The notes: a model not told the origin generated them from the sequence alone. Shown: positions 32,901-46,331, numbered from the stretch's first letter. The stretch is DNA of 64,000 bases from Fagopyrum homotropicum (GCA_033239125.1 BSWB01000001.1:28113501-28177500); one strand, 5' to 3'. Program-made: numbers and translations.

Positions 32901-33861
32901 CTTGGGCTTTCACTTTTATTTGTTTTTGAACTTCGAAATTATATTTTTCACAGGTGGGTGCGGAGGGAAGAGATTAAGGGTGTGTTTAGTATAAGATTGG
33001 TGGCTGTGGTTTTTAGAATTTAATTTTAATCTTATATTAAAAAGTGTGTTTAGTATGAAATTATTGGGATTTGTGTTGTAGTTTTAGGAATTTAAAATAA
33101 CAATTTCAATATCTCCTCTCACAAGTCGTGACTGGAGATTTTTTACAAGTTGTGTACTTGTTTGGGAAGAAGAATAAAGAATCGTCAAGTGTGAGGAATA
33201 AACAAAAAGCTATGGAGTCTTTCTTTTATTTTTATTAAAAACAATACATTGATTTTTTGGGGACCACTAACGGATTCTTTGACACAAAAATGTGTCGTGT
33301 TTTCTTTATACAAGGTTAGAAAAGGGGGGTCAATTTAGAGAAACCGACCCTCTTAAAGTTTTTTTTTTTTTTTTCAAATGCATTATAATTTTTTCGAAAT
33401 TCACAGCAATCCTAGTGTTTGACTGATACTTTGAAACGTGAGACCTCCTCGTATATTAGCACGTCATATAAAGGCCTGTTTGGCTTCCTTAGGTTTGTCT
33501 CCTAACAGTGGTCATTATTGTCTTACAAATCACGCGACCCTAACCAAAATGATAAATACCAAGTGCCTTAATATGCATTCTTCTAAACTACTACTTTTTA
33601 ACAACCAAACAAGAGTTACAGTAAAAATCCGTGTTATTGCCGTACTGCACATTCTATCCATTAACGCTGGTAAGTGGTTTGTACCTTACTTAACCTATGA
33701 AGCGTCCATGATGCGCCAACAGCTGAACCAAGCATAAGTTGTTAATAGAAAGACAAAGGAGCCCCTAAATTGTAGGAGACTCAAGATTAACATTTACAAG
33801 AGACCATAATCATGATCCCCTAATGTCTCTCAACTTCAAACCTCACACACAATCAACATTC
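32901..33861. other. Intergenic; possible decayed MITE at about 33470-33620
   Basis: GGCCTGTTTGGCTTCC near 33472 and ACAACCAAACAAG near 33600 form a weak inverted pair of the kind ending small MITEs. Otherwise no gene; the 3' UTR of the DUF863 gene lies at the right edge. Confidence 0.35.
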
Positions 33862-36800
33862 CTACGTATCGCTCCCTTTCCGTCCGTCTGCAACGCCTGC
33901 AGGACACCTCTGTCTCCTCGGACGCCTCGTCGTCTTTCCCCAGCTCCCCAAGCTTCTATCCTCCGTCACTGTCACCTCACCATTCGTCGCAAACAGCTTC
34001 TGATAAGAGGCAGAGCCACTTGTATCCGTTACTGCTGGAGAAGCCGTTGCACACGGCGGGGAAGGGGGAATTGTTGCAACAGCCTTTCGTCGGCCTCTTT
34101 TGGATCCGTTTCTAGACGAGTTCCTTCGGCTCCCACAATCCCATGCATGCCCGGTAGCTCTCATTAGCCCTCCGAACGTCTGGAGATCTTCGGTTACCTC
34201 GTTCCTAGCAAGGGATGTAAGTCCTGGGAGAATGTCTCGCTGGAAGTCCCTCTTCTGCCTTCCCCTTCGTGCAGGACCTCTCCTCACACGCCCCGTTACA
34301 ATACCCGCCCCGCTTTCCTCCACTCTCGGGATCTCGAAATTGGGCCGGTCTGGAAAATACTCGTCGACACTGCACTCGGTCAGTTTCAAAGTCATTTCTT
34401 CGAGATAATCCGACTCACTAGATGTACAATCCATGTCATCAGCATTTGGGCAAGCACAGACTATGTCGACAAACCAACGGAGGGCGTCTTCTGAGGTTTC
34501 ATTCACACGTTCCTCACACACGGAAGATGACAACGTAATGATTGCCTCGGCTGCCCCCCTGGCAAGGATTTCATCTGAGCTGTCAGCTGACTGCTGCATC
34601 GATGAACATGAAGGCAGTTGGTGCAGGATCCTTACAGCCTCCTCGTCTACTACATGGTTAGCTGCTGCCTCATCATCCTCTACATCTGCAGGAGCTTCCA
34701 AGTCTATTATGCATCTTTTGGGCCTCTTCATGTCATTTGTAGTCGGACTTGATGGGATTTCATCCTCGGTGAAACACGAGTTCAAATCAATAATGTGTCG
34801 GACACTACTAGGACACTTAGTTTCTACCTTATCATCCTCCACAAGCTCTTCAAGATCGTCACAGGGCATGTTAATGTCAAAAAGTAGCTTTTTCTTTCTG
34901 CTGTCAATCTCTTGTTCTCCAGATAGAGGTACTTGATGTATCGTAATCCCGAGAATCATATTACTACTACTTGGATGATCGATGATCACATGACTCTTCC
35001 CTTTTGTAGCATCAACATTACAGGAAGCTGAGGCAGCAGCAGCAGCGTCCTGATGGTCAACCGCATTTCTGACATCACTTCTGTCAAACAACTCACCTTG
35101 GTCATGCAAGAGACCGGATCTTGATTTGTCGGGGCAGGTTCTTGAACTCACGGCCTGATTAGAGATCTTGCCTCTGAGCCATGGAAGAACTGAAACAGGA
35201 TCCTCTCGGTTCGCTTCAATTTGTGGAACGACCGAATCATCAGATAACCCATTTGGAATTGTAACATTTAAATTAAGGTCCCTTGTGGAGTTCAAATCAA
35301 TAGTATTTCTTCCTTGCAAGAGGTCACAGGATCCAGAGGCGGCCTTGTCGTTGTAACTTCCATAAGTTCCATTTACATAATTTAGACTAGCATTGGGAAA
35401 GGAAGCAGATAACTCTTTGCACCCATCAGACGAGGTGCCATGGTAAAATCCGTTCCGAGCTGGCGCTTTGCTTCCATAACCAGGGCTAGATATTGGACCG
35501 TTGTTCTTATGCAACCAACTTCCATGAAAATCACTCTGAATTGGTGACTGAGAGCTCTTGCTCAAGCTAGCAGAACCAAGAAATGGATTGCTTTGAACTG
35601 AATTTGGCTTCTGGCTTAGGAAACTGCTTTGTTTCCCATGAGAAGGGTCCCATGTGTTCACCTGAGAACGGGTGATTCCTCCTGGATTATTGAAATTTGA
35701 GAAACAACTTTTGTCAAACACAGTGAAGCCAGCAGTTGCCTTTGCAGGCCAATCTTTATTCACACGGTGACGTGGGAACATTCCATACGGTTGATGTGGA
35801 TTCTCAAACACGACCTGTAATGATCGTGAGTGCAAGGATTCCTTCTCGGGGTGATTAGATTGATTGATGAACTTTTCATTGTTGTTGGTCACTCCTGCAA
35901 ATAATGTCAAACATTTGGATTGAATCTCTAGTAGCCCACAGCACAATTTGTTCAACTTGTAACATGTAGTGATACAAGTATAATCATACCTGATTTGAGC
36001 CCAGATGAGAACCAGCTTTCCTGACTTACTTCATCATTATGACGAAAATTGTTTTGGGTTCCGTATATGTTCCCATGATTGGATTTCCACAAAATACCAT
36101 CAGCTGGACAAGGAACTTTGGTCAAGGGATCCCGGTTTTGAATCCCTAAGAAATCAACAGAAGAGCTAGCAATTGGTTCTTCAGTATCAGGAGGCTCATT
36201 CAAGTCTGCTAAAGTATTCGGTTTCCTTAAACAGTCACTAGATTTCGATGCAACTTCCTCATACTTGGTGTTTTCACAATGATGACTATCCGCAGTCATT
36301 TCGTTCCCACACTGCCCGACCTCTTCTGCATCAAGGTACTCTTCAGGTGGAAGTTGAAGATCAATCACTTTCCTCAACTTCGAGGGCCTGGATTCAGATA
36401 CTTCAGAGTTTTTCGGGCTAGCACAGTTCTGGAACAGAACTGGGCCACCCTCCTGTACATTCTTCCCCTTTTGGGACCTGCCAGCCGATGATCCGATGAA
36501 TTCAGGACCTGTAACTGGTGGGCCCCCACAATTAGAGTTTGAGAAGAGAAAGCTTGATGACTTTCGCCTGTGAGCATCCTCAAGTTTTGTCTGAGATGCC
36601 AATGGACTAGAGGATGATGATGCCTCACAAGGTGTCCCATTCTTAAACTCCTCTTTCTTCCGGAGTTCATCCATCAAGTCTCTTTGTACTCTATACACTC
36701 GATGGAGTTCAAAGACCTAGATGATAAAAACAGATTAATATGTAACTACTATATATCACAATTCACAGGCCAATACTATATACAAGTACCTGATTCTGGA

Positions 36801-37008
36801 ATACAGTCTCATGTTCCAGCATTTTCCGCTTTAGAAGATCCTTATCAGCTCCTAGATATGAATCAGGACTTGAACTTGGCAAGACACCGTAGTAATACTG
36901 CCCATTTGGCAGGTTATTTTCTCCACATGAAGGCCAGCTTGTACCATTAGAATCATGATTAAGATCTCTCATCGAATAATAATTATCAAGCTGAACTTTT
37001 GTTCCCAT
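33862..37008 (-). CDS. DUF863-family plant protein
   Basis: Three coding exons on the minus strand, 37008-36790, 36716-35990 and 35894-33862, with GT-AG introns of 73 and 95 bases. The joined frame is 2979 bases, 992 residues, with no break. The start is the ATG of MGTKVQLDNYYSMRDL, just after an acceptor (CTGTTGTAG). Diagnostic stretches are KRKMLEHETVFQNQ running across the first junction into VFELHRVYRVQRDLMDEL (about residues 60-90), repeated acidic IDLN or IDLE motifs (VIDLQLPPEEY, IIDLNS, CIIDLEAP), and the C-terminal block RRDFQRDILPGL-like RDFQRDILPGLTSLARNEVT followed by LQTFGGLMRATGHAW (about residues 855-905) with a basic GSKRGRRK stretch. These define DUF863, a plant-specific family of about 1000 residues and unknown molecular role. 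The serine-rich, low-complexity composition and basic patches suggest a nuclear protein (inference). Typical length and intact; no transposon inside. Confidence 0.93.
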
Positions 37009-37010
37009 TC

Positions 37011-38500
37011 CTACAACAGACCGAAAAAACATCAATGAATTGGCATAAGCATGCCAAAACAGTATAGGATTGCTTATGGCGTTCATCCGCAATAATATAA
37101 TTCAGTTATTTCTTGCCTTTCCGAGTAAACTGGTGTCTTTTTCATTTGCCTTCTTTGTATGAACCATATGTCAACAAATACTTAGTGATCATGTAAAGTT
37201 ATGTTTGCAAATATCATCCTGCTGAAATTATACGCAAGTGTGAAAGGCAAAACTTGCAGCTTTAAAGTGGTAAACCTTATCAACACTCAAATTTACAGTA
37301 GATGAATCGTTTTTTCAGGATTTTTCAAGAGTTATGTAGCCCTAACATGACATCTAGAAGCGGTAAGAGATCTACTTAATTTGCAGGTAGAGAAGAAACA
37401 AAATGTTCACAACTAAGATCATATGACAATTTTCTGCACAAATGACCACAACAAACAAACTGACATTCCATCAACAGAGCTCATAGTTCAGCTGCTAAAG
37501 GAAGAAGAAGACATAGCAGCGCACATAACAAAAAAGTGACAAAATTATCATCTGCCAACAACAATGATTTTGGCATGCCTAATAAAGAAATGCATAAATG
37601 GAAGAAATGATAAGATTCATGACAGAACAAAATCTAACCAGAGGTATGGACAGCTGCAAATGCTTCAAAGAGTTACAATTAGAATCATCAAATTACAACA
37701 AATATTAATGCACAAAAGGCATTGAGCACGGACAGAAAAACAATGAAGAGACCGATATGAATCCATAATTCTCAGGAGTCTAAAGTACATCATTAAAGAT
37801 ATTTTGCTACTCACAAGTGTATCTACCTCCTATAGTAAAAAGATTATCTTCGCAATCAAAGTACCAAGTAAAAACCTCTTTGAAACCAAACAAGGAACAA
37901 CACTGAAATTCAGCAAAATGACTATACTGTTAAAGAAACAACCCTAACTAAACCCCCAAACAACCCAAGGCATGGAAGGAGAAATACTGCAGAATCCCAT
38001 AAAACCTAAAGATTCGACCATGAATATCAAGACTTCCAGAATCAGATAGAATGAAATTTCACCCAAAACTATGGAGCACTAATTCAAGCCGAATGCAATT
38101 CATTTATCAAATCCAAAGACCCACAAAAAAGGAAATTTAGGGGATTTGAAAGCTAAATTAGCTTATTGAGGGGGAAAATTAAACAAATGCACAATAACCA
38201 ATTAGTTGAGAGCCATCAACAAGAAAATTTGACCACATCCATGACTAAATTGAAAGCAATAGCAGAAAGAGCAAGCAAAGGCACATAAAACAAAAAACCC
38301 CATAAATCTAAATCCGTAGTAAAATAGAGAGAGAGAAAGAGGTTTTTACCTTAGACCCACATCTTCCAAAACAGCAATTAATCTTGTTTGGGATTTGAAT
38401 CAACCACACCCATGATGAAGAAATTGAGGCTCAACAGCTAAAAATATAAAGAAAAAAAGCAAGTATAGAATAAAATAAAGGGAATATAAGAAGTGGGTAA
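37011..38500 (-). other. 5' UTR exon and long leader intron of the DUF863 gene
   Basis: The start codon sits two bases inside an exon that begins at an acceptor (37011/37010). A matching donor TCTAAG|GTAAAA lies at 38350/38349, giving a leader intron of about 1.34 kb and a non-coding first exon from 38350 to about 38500. No ORF lies in the intron. A CTT-rich tract at about 38695-38715 lies upstream in the promoter region. Confidence 0.6.
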
Positions 38501-39529
38501 TTGGAGGAACTTAGATCGTCATCGGAAGAGATTTCGATCTGATGGGCCAGTGGTTGAAAGAGAGAAGAATGGAGGAAGATCCCAGATGAGCAATCTTCAC
38601 ACAAACAAACGACCTTCTATTAAGAAGAGTGACATACATAAATTTGTCAACATCCGGTCTCTATTTATTCTCTGCTATTTCTTCACTTGTTGTTCTTCTT
38701 CTTCTTCTTCTCTCAATTTTGTTTATTTTGTAGGTGATTAATAGAGATGGCTTCATGGGGCATTTCTAGATTCTCTCCACCTTCCTTGCTTTTCCTACTT
38801 ATAATATTAACAATTCCTTTCCATGAGTTTTGCAAAACTTTGGGTATCATCACTTTTTTTTGCCTCAACTTTACAATTATTTTCTGAATTACGACATTTC
38901 TAGATTATATCCCTACGTTATTTTTGGTTGAAGATTAAAAGAGGTTAATTTAGATTAAAATTTGGTACATTAATTTATATAGGTGTTTGAACGAAGATGG
39001 AAGTTAAGAAGAAGACTATATCGGGGTTAGTTGGGATTAAAAATGACCAAAAAATAATCTCAATTTACCAAGGTTAAAGGAGATTAATTTTCAATCATCA
39101 ATTAGAATTTCACTCAAATTTATAAATCTGCATCAATTAAACCCATTAAAATAAATTTCAACTAAACAACTTAATGTAGATTATTTTACATCAAATAATC
39201 CTTAATAAATTCCACATCAAATTTAACCCTTTTAAATTTCATTCAGATTAATCTTCAAAATTACCTCCATTTCCTACCAAACATACCCTAATTTCATTGC
39301 AACTTTATATATAGTTTATATACCTATCATTTTGTAGAAAAAACACATGTCTTGCAATTTTTTATTACAAACTAAAAAAATCATAGTTTTTGCAATTAGC
39401 ATTAAATCTTGATATCCTATATGTATCAAAGAAAAGATTGATCCTAGTTTTTCAAAAAAAAAAAAACAGTTTTGTTTTTTAATCTTACACCATCAATCCA
39501 AATCCACACTGATTTTTAATCCTAATATA

Positions 39530-39572
<43 letters not shown>

Positions 39573-40598
39573 CCCCTTTTGAGTTCTACTATTCATTTAA
39601 AAAAAACACGTAAATCCCAAATTTCAAAAGAGTTCAAATAATTAATACAACATCAACCACCTAGAAAAATACATAAAGGCCTGTAAGATTTTGCTAAAAA
39701 TATTAAATTACTACAAAAATGTTTACCAATAAAAAAAATGAATACATCAACAAAAATATACAAACATAGTATAACTTTAAAGCATTTAATCTAGTAAATA
39801 TGAAAATGGCAATTACGTCTATGTATATAACTAGACTATTATTTTCACTGATTCTCAATATTTGTCAATAAAAATTCAGAATTTTAATTAATATTTGATA
39901 TTATAAGTGTAATTTTTTCTCTAAGAATAATTATTGAGAACTAAAAAAAGGTAGTTAAGATTCTGATTTATAAAAAAAAACTTAATTGAAAACAATAAAC
40001 TCTTAAAACAATTCTTAATAAACAAGTTTATAAAAAAATTTGAAACGATACTGATTATTAATTTCCTTTATTTTATCCAAAGGAAAAAAAATGATTAAAA
40101 TATAGTAATTTGATTTTTAAAGCGTTAAAGATAATCTATACATATTATTTAATTAATTAACTAGTATAATTTCACATGTCAAGACACATGTATCATCTAA
40201 AGTTTAATAGGTAAATATTTTTATTTTACAAAATACTTTTGATGTAGCGGTTGAAATTAATTAATCGGGAGAGAAACTAAAATTAATTTTATATGTATTT
40301 ATTAAATTAATTATATTTTAGATAAACAAAATAAAATAGTTTAATACATATCCAAAATTTTCATATCTTATATAATATATGAGTTTAAAAATAATTTAAT
40401 ATAAATCTATAAAGAGTGTAAAGTGAAATAAATATTTTAAAAATAAAATAAATAAGTTATAAAATTGAAATGTAAACGTTTAGAATAGATAGATTTTAAA
40501 AAGTTCAATTAAAAAAAATTGTCTTACATAATTTAAAAATACGATCCTTAAAATTAAAAATAAATATTTAGATTATAATAGTTGGGTAATTTTGGTAA
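38501..40598. other. AT-rich intergenic region
   Basis: No gene. A poly(A) run of about 40 bases lies at 39530-39569. The segment 38930-39300, ending CCAAACATACCC, has the look of a decayed MITE but no clear inverted partner was found. Confidence 0.5.
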
Positions 40599-40769
40599 TT
40601 TTGGTAACTAGGCCTTTTGGAGAAATTAAAGTAGTAACTAGGCTTTTTAATGTTTCAATTAAGTAAATATATCCCAACCTTTTGTATTTATTTTCAAACT
40701 CTACACACTCTTTTCTCAAGGGGTACATTTACTAAATACAAAACTAGAAAAAGCCTAGTAAACCAAAAT
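40599..40769. mobile_element. Short MITE with TTTTGGTAACTAGGCCTTTT termini
   Basis: The left end TTTTGGTAACTAGGCCTTTT and the reverse complement of the right end (TTTTGGTTTACTAGGCTTTT) match at most of 20 positions. The interior holds GGGGTACATTTACTAAATA, also seen in related elements at 41400-42639 and 43556-43734. Target duplication not resolved. Confidence 0.55.
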
Positions 40770-41635
40770 GTTTCATAATAGTTTATATATTTGTATATTT
40801 AGTAAGTAAATAATGAATATAATAACTATATATTTATACATTAAAATTAGAAAATAAAATTATCAAATTATTTTACTACTAAAAGTGAAAATATTTTTTT
40901 TAAAAATTATAACATGTTTTAAAATATGTAGAAGATTGTGGGAAAAATAAAATGTAAGATATTTATTTACTGTTAATTATATAACTTTAATATATTTATA
41001 GTGTGATATAAATATTTAAAAAATAAGTTTAGTAAGTAAATATCTATTATGTTTTATTGGATAGTTATTTAAATATGAAAGTTGTTAACAATGTAAATTT
41101 TTAAAATTAAAATTATATAAAAATAACACCGATTATAAATAGATGAACAAGTGACACATGATAAAAAAAAAAACTATTTTAGGTCTAATAGTAATATTTC
41201 ATTAATCTACTGTTTTTAAAGTTTTTCTATCTATTTCAGGCATGATTTATTTTTAAAACAGAAGCTTTTTTTTTGGAAAATGGAAAGCGGTTCGAAATCA
41301 TTAGACGGCGTGCCGTTTATTGGGTCGAAAGGGCGAAAAAATCGGCAGACGATCAAACCTTCCAAAAAGGACCACAAATATAGGGGGAAAAAATGGGAGA
41401 ATTTGACATACTAGGCTTTTTTTAGTTTTTGTTTAAAAAAATGTACCCCAAATTTTTTACCACTTTCATTTAATAGTAAGTAAAAATTATTAACCCTTCT
41501 ATTAGAAAGAAAGAATAAATGATGTTTGTTATTTGTTATATAAGTATAATTTTTAATTTTTAATTACTGAATTTGTTTTCTTTTATTATTTTTCTTGCCT
41601 TTTTTATTTTCTTTTTTATTTTCTGGACTGAATTT

Positions 41636-41829
41636 CTCATACCGGAAATTCTCATACCAGAATTTTCATACCAGAAATTTCATACCAGAAATTATCATAC
41701 GAAAAGTTCATACCAGAATTTTTTTCATACCAGAATTTTTTTCAAACTATAATTTTTTCATACCAGAATTTTTCATACCAGAAATTTCATACGAAAAGTT
41801 CATACCAGAAATTTCATTCCAGAAATTTC
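41636..41829. repeat. CATACCAGAAATT tandem array
   Basis: About 12 imperfect copies of TTTTCATACCAGAAT-type units with period 12-18 bases. They are the reverse complement of the array at 11220-11405. Confidence 0.8.
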
Positions 41830-42153
41830 TGAATTAAAACTAGCGGCACAATCAGCACTTGATCCTTGTGCTTTTTGTCCGCTATTTATTTTTGTTTACA
41901 TAATACTTTTATTTTGAGACAATTTTAACATATAATTCTCCACTCAAATAATGCTCAACTCCTCCACGTCTTGTCAATTTGTCATTGTCAACTGGGAAAA
42001 AGAACAAGTCTTTTGGAAATCAAAGGAGACGGTGATGGACCCATTTTTGCAAACCGTCATTATATACGCAAATTACAATAAAAAAAATTGCAAAATTACA
42101 ACGAGCCCCCTAAAATTTGCAAAATTAAATATTAGACAATTAAAAATTCATTC

Positions 42154-42400
42154 CGGTATGTAAATTTCGGTATGTAAATGTCCGGTATGTGAAATTCTGG
42201 TATGTGAAATTCCGGTATGTGAAAATCCGGTATGTGATAATTCCAGTATGTGAAAATCCGGTATGTGTAAATCCGGTATGTGAAAATTCCGGTATGTGAT
42301 AATTCCGGTATGTAAAATTCCGGTCCGGTATGTGAAAATTCCGGTATGTAAAATTCCGGTATGTGGAAATTCCGGTATGTGATAATTCCGGTGTGTGAAA
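42154..42400. repeat. TTCCGGTATGTGAAAA tandem array
   Basis: About 15 units of AATTCCGGTATGTGAAA with period 14-18 bases. It is inverted relative to the array at 41636-41829 and has drifted from it (CCGGTATGTG against TGGTATGAAA). Confidence 0.85.
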
Positions 42401-42639
42401 AAATTCTTCATTCTAGAAAATAAATAAAAAATAAAGAAAATAAAAAAGACAAAAAAAATTAATAAAAGAAAATAAAAAAAGAAATTCAGTTTTTAAAAAG
42501 CATTTGGAAGAAAGAAGAAAACAAGAGGATGGAGAAGGTTTGACGGTAAAAAAAATAAGAGGGGTATATTTACTTAATTGAAAAACAAAAAAGCCTACTT
42601 ACTATCACTATTTTTTTAAATAGCCTACTAACCAAATTT

Positions 42640-43555
42640 GTCCAAAAAAAATATATCAAAATAACCGAAAGAGAAAGCAGGATGATCCAACCCGCATGAG
42701 ACAACAAAAGAAAAAAAAAAAAAACAGAAACATTTGTTAGTGTGGGTCCCTGCTTACACCGGTTAAAGTCTTTAAGATATGGTTCGTTTATTTGACCTTT
42801 CTAAGCATCGTTCTTTAGGAGCATTTTTTAGTGGATTTCTTTTTATTTTAGGAAACTTATTTACAACGATTCTTAAACAATACTCCATATGGACCATATT
42901 ATAAAATTGACAATGATTCCTTTCGCTTTTTTTCTAACTTGTCAACCTGGTAAATATATTACAAAATAAATTTTTATAATTAATAATGCCATAACGTAAC
43001 AAAAGGACAGATTTATAAATATATGTCAGTGAACTCATGTTAATAATTTAAATTAATATAAAATATTTAAATTATTATCCTAAATTAAACACTTAACAAA
43101 AAGGATTTTATTTGTGCAACAAATACTTGTTATTTTAGCAATTTTTGTATAATTTAAGAATAACTAAATGTACCATAATATTTATTAAATTTTTTTTTAA
43201 TAAAACTCAACCATTTCAATTTGAGATATCATTTTAAATATATTTACTACACTTAGACTTTTAGAATTATATTACAAAATACTTTTAAGGCCACCTATAT
43301 ACATCTATATTGACTATTCTAATTATTTATTTAATTCACCAAAAAAATCAATATGATCGTTCTAGTCCTATCATATAAAGCTTGTCATTTATTTACATTT
43401 TTTTGTTAAAAAATAACATAAAAATATTAATAAAATACATTAAAATTAAAATATAATGTAAGTTAATAGATTTTAATTTGAAAAAAAAACACCACATAAT
43501 TAGTTTTAAAATTATTTTTCTGATTCATTAATATTTTATAATTGAATTTTGAAAA
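42640..43555. other. AT-rich intergenic region
   Basis: No gene or repeat recognised. Confidence 0.5.
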
Positions 43556-43734
43556 AATTGGGTTAAATAGGCTTTTTTTATAATTTTTGTTTTGTAGACC
43601 CTTCTAATTTTAGCCTATATGTAATTCCCCCTAGATGAAGGAAATGGGTTAAATAGGGGTATATTTACTAAATAAGTTTATAATATGGGTACTCTTAATA
43701 GAGTAATAGTGATAAAAGGCCTAGTTAGCCATTT
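43556..43734. mobile_element. Short MITE of the TAGGCC-terminus family
   Basis: Left end AAATTGGGTTAAATAGGCTTTT; the right end in reverse complement reads AAAATGGCTAACTAGGCCTTTT. The interior has GGGGTATATTTACTAAATA as in the 40599 element. Confidence 0.5.
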
Positions 43735-43909
43735 TATCCTTTAATTTTAATGTAATATATTAAGAATGGGTATAAGGGGGCAAAAAATTAAACCATAAGG
43801 GTACTCAAAGCACACATGAAAACTTATAGATATCAAGAGAGAAAAAAATTCAAACTTGAAGGACACCAAGATAAAAAAAAATCTTAATTTCAACATGTAA
43901 TACGGTCCA

Positions 43910-45108
43910 TTATACAATATAACTTCCGACGTATCTAGGACTCAGCTTCCCTTTGACACCGAAATGTCTGACGCCTCGTGTCGGGGATACTCTCAACCAA
44001 ACCTGAGCTCCAACTCTGAACTCCAGAGGTCTGCGCCTCTTATCTGCATAAGACTTCTGCCGACTCTGTGTTGCCAATATCCGCTCGCGGATCACTGCTA
44101 CTCGAGCCATGTCATCTTGAATCTGCTCAGGTGCTATTCCGCTAGCACTACTCGGCATGTCCCAACACAGCGGTGTACGACATCTTTGTTCGTATAAAGT
44201 CTCATAAGGAGCCATCTTGATTGATGCGTGTCAATTGTTATTGTATGAAAACTCCACTAAGGGAAGGTGATCTGGTCCGCTCGGATTGACCATCGGCCTG
44301 TGGATGATAGGTAGTCGTGAAATGTAGAATCGTACCTAGGGCGGCATGCACTTGCTGCCAAAACCTCGAGGTGAACCGTCCCTCTCTGTCAAAGACTATA
44401 GTTTTAAGTACTCCAAGTCTCACTATTTGTCTAGTGAACTCCTCTGCTAATTGACTTACCGGTCACGTCTCTTTGATCGGGATGAAACGTGCGGTCTTCG
44501 TCAATCGATCTACTATCACTCAGATAGCAACAAAGCCTCGACTCGGTCTCAACCCGATCACAAAATCCATAGAGATGTCCTCCCACTTCCACTGAGGAAC
44601 GAGAAGTGGGTGTAGCTTGCCTCCTGGTCGATGATGCTCGATCTTGACCTGCTGACAGGTCGCACACCGAGCTACATATCTCGTGACATATAGCTTCAGA
44701 CCTCCCACCAAAAAGAGCGTCTGATATCCTGATACATCTTACTCGTACCGGGGTGCACTGAGTAACGTGAAGAGTGAGCCTCCTGAAGGATCCTCTATCT
44801 CAACTCTCGGTCTGAAGGCACACAAACATGCTCCTGGCCGGCGTCTCAAGATCCCATCAGCATCTACTACAAACTGGGGTGCCTTTCCTCGAGACATCCT
44901 GTCTCGGATCTGTGTCAAAGCTAGGCAATTCTCCTGCTTCTGTCAGATTTCAGCCAACAGATCAAGTACTATCTCCAAGGTGGACAACTGACTGTCGGAA
45001 TCTGGGAAGTGGATATCCATCTCTAGCCATGCAAGATCTCGTTGTAACTGTGACTGCGCTATCAGCTGAGCAATCGCTATCTCCCGAGGAGTCTTCCTAC
45101 TGAGGGCA
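43910..45108 (-). pseudogene. Integrase region, Tekay-like
   Basis: From high to low coordinates: ALSRKTPREIAIAQLI linker (45108 down), zinc-binding end VARCATCQQVKIEHHRP (near 44680), catalytic core pieces around WEDISMDFVIGL (first D), IVFDREGRFTSRFW (second D) and HPQADGQSERT (E), then APYETLYEQRCRTPLCW and a C-terminal part ending RYVGSY. Frameshifts and stops separate the pieces. Ends abruptly at 43905. Confidence 0.8.
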
Positions 45109-45116
45109 TCTACTAC

Positions 45117-46331
45117 TAGGGGTGGAAATGGGTGCACAACCACCCGATCCAACCGGTCAACTGACCCGAATTCGTGGGTGAAAACCCGAAGAATTCCGGG
45201 TGTTGGGCGGTTGACGGGTGAAATTGATGGGTATGGGTATAGGATCCAACCGGTCAACCGCCCCACCCTTCCTGCATCACCCGCATAAAGTATTTAAAAA
45301 AATCAAAATATAAAACCTTAAATTCTACCCATATAAAATTTATTAAAAATATAAAAACATAAAAACCCTAAACTATCAAGCGACAAGAGTGCACTTGCAT
45401 CATCATCCACCTCGCTAATTCGCTAGTCGCTAAACTCACTAAAACCTTTGGTCCTTCGCCAAATCGTCATACCTGTTAGTTTACCACCGCTGAGCCACAC
45501 GTTCCCTTCCCCGTTCAGTCACTCTCTTTTGCGCATCGCTTGCTTGATTCTCTCAATAGGTATTTAATATTCACTAGTGTCTTCTCTCCATCCTCTCCTC
45601 AGATCTATATTCGATTTTGGAGTCACACACTCCCCTCAACACAACACTCATTTCAGACGTTTAGTCAGTTATACAATACATACATGCATCTTCTTAGTTC
45701 TTACCATGTTTTGCATTATTGTTTTAATTTGATAATTTTGGTTGAAGGCAGCTTCTTTGCAAGCTATTCCATTATTCAATCATGGGCGTCATTACATTTT
45801 GCGGAAACTTTTTTGTATTGTCTCTCTATATGATATCAACCCAAATTTTTGGACCTTTTAGAATATGAGAGTAGACAGGCTGATGGCCAATAGTAGCTAT
45901 CATTTTACCATATTGTTTGCAGAAGATTGCAAGATCGCTACATCGAGCTCTAAAGGAGTTTGATTATAGTATATGCTGATTTACGTTTATTGTATGCAAA
46001 AATATTGCGTTTATTTGCATAGTTTTGTACTAATTGGAATTTATTTTCCACGTTGTTTTGTAATGTTGGATAATGTTCCGTAATTTAGTAGATTTATATT
46101 TGTGTTACTTTAAAATATAAATTGCTTTATACATGTAAATGTTTAAAACTGAAAAATATACTACACAATACACATCCGGTTATTTCACCCGAACACCCGG
46201 TGGGTGATGGGTAGGTGGGTGACGGATGAAGTGTTAGGCGGGTGGTGGGCGGGGTGGGTGAGAGTTTAAGTAACGTGAGCGGTTGGTGGAAGTGGAACTT
46301 CCACCCATAAATCGACCCATTTCCATTCCTA
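45117..46331. mobile_element. hAT-type non-autonomous element, 1215 bp
   Basis: Termini TAGGGGTGGAAATGGGT and, in reverse complement, TAGGAATGGAAATGGGT. Flanking 8-bp duplications TCTACTAC (45109-45116) and TCTGCTAC (46332-46339) differ at one base. It interrupts the RNase H to integrase linker exactly at VVAD|ALSRK. Subterminal regions are rich in GGGTG/CACCC and GGTCAACCG repeats. No transposase ORF; the interior (45540-46140) is AT-rich. Confidence 0.9.

Larger units (their letters stand above)
41400..42639. mobile_element. Foldback-like or Mutator-like element with long arms and subterminal tandem arrays
   Basis: Outer termini AATTTGACATACTAGGCTTT and, in reverse complement, AAATTTGGTTAGTAGGCTAT. 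The left arm carries a CATACCAGAAATT tandem array (41636-41829). The right arm carries an inverted counterpart, TTCCGGTATGTGAAAA (42154-42400, about 15 units). A unique spacer of about 300 bases lies between. No transposase ORF. The long arms and repeats are like non-autonomous Mutator-like or Foldback elements; superfamily is inferred. Confidence 0.55.

Noticed and set aside
33823..34936. Plus-strand ORFs opposite the DUF863 gene
   Set aside because: They are antisense shadows of a well-supported exon with family motifs on the minus strand.
39530..39569. Long poly(A) run as the tail of a processed pseudogene or LINE
   Set aside because: No coding remnant precedes it and no flanking duplication was seen.
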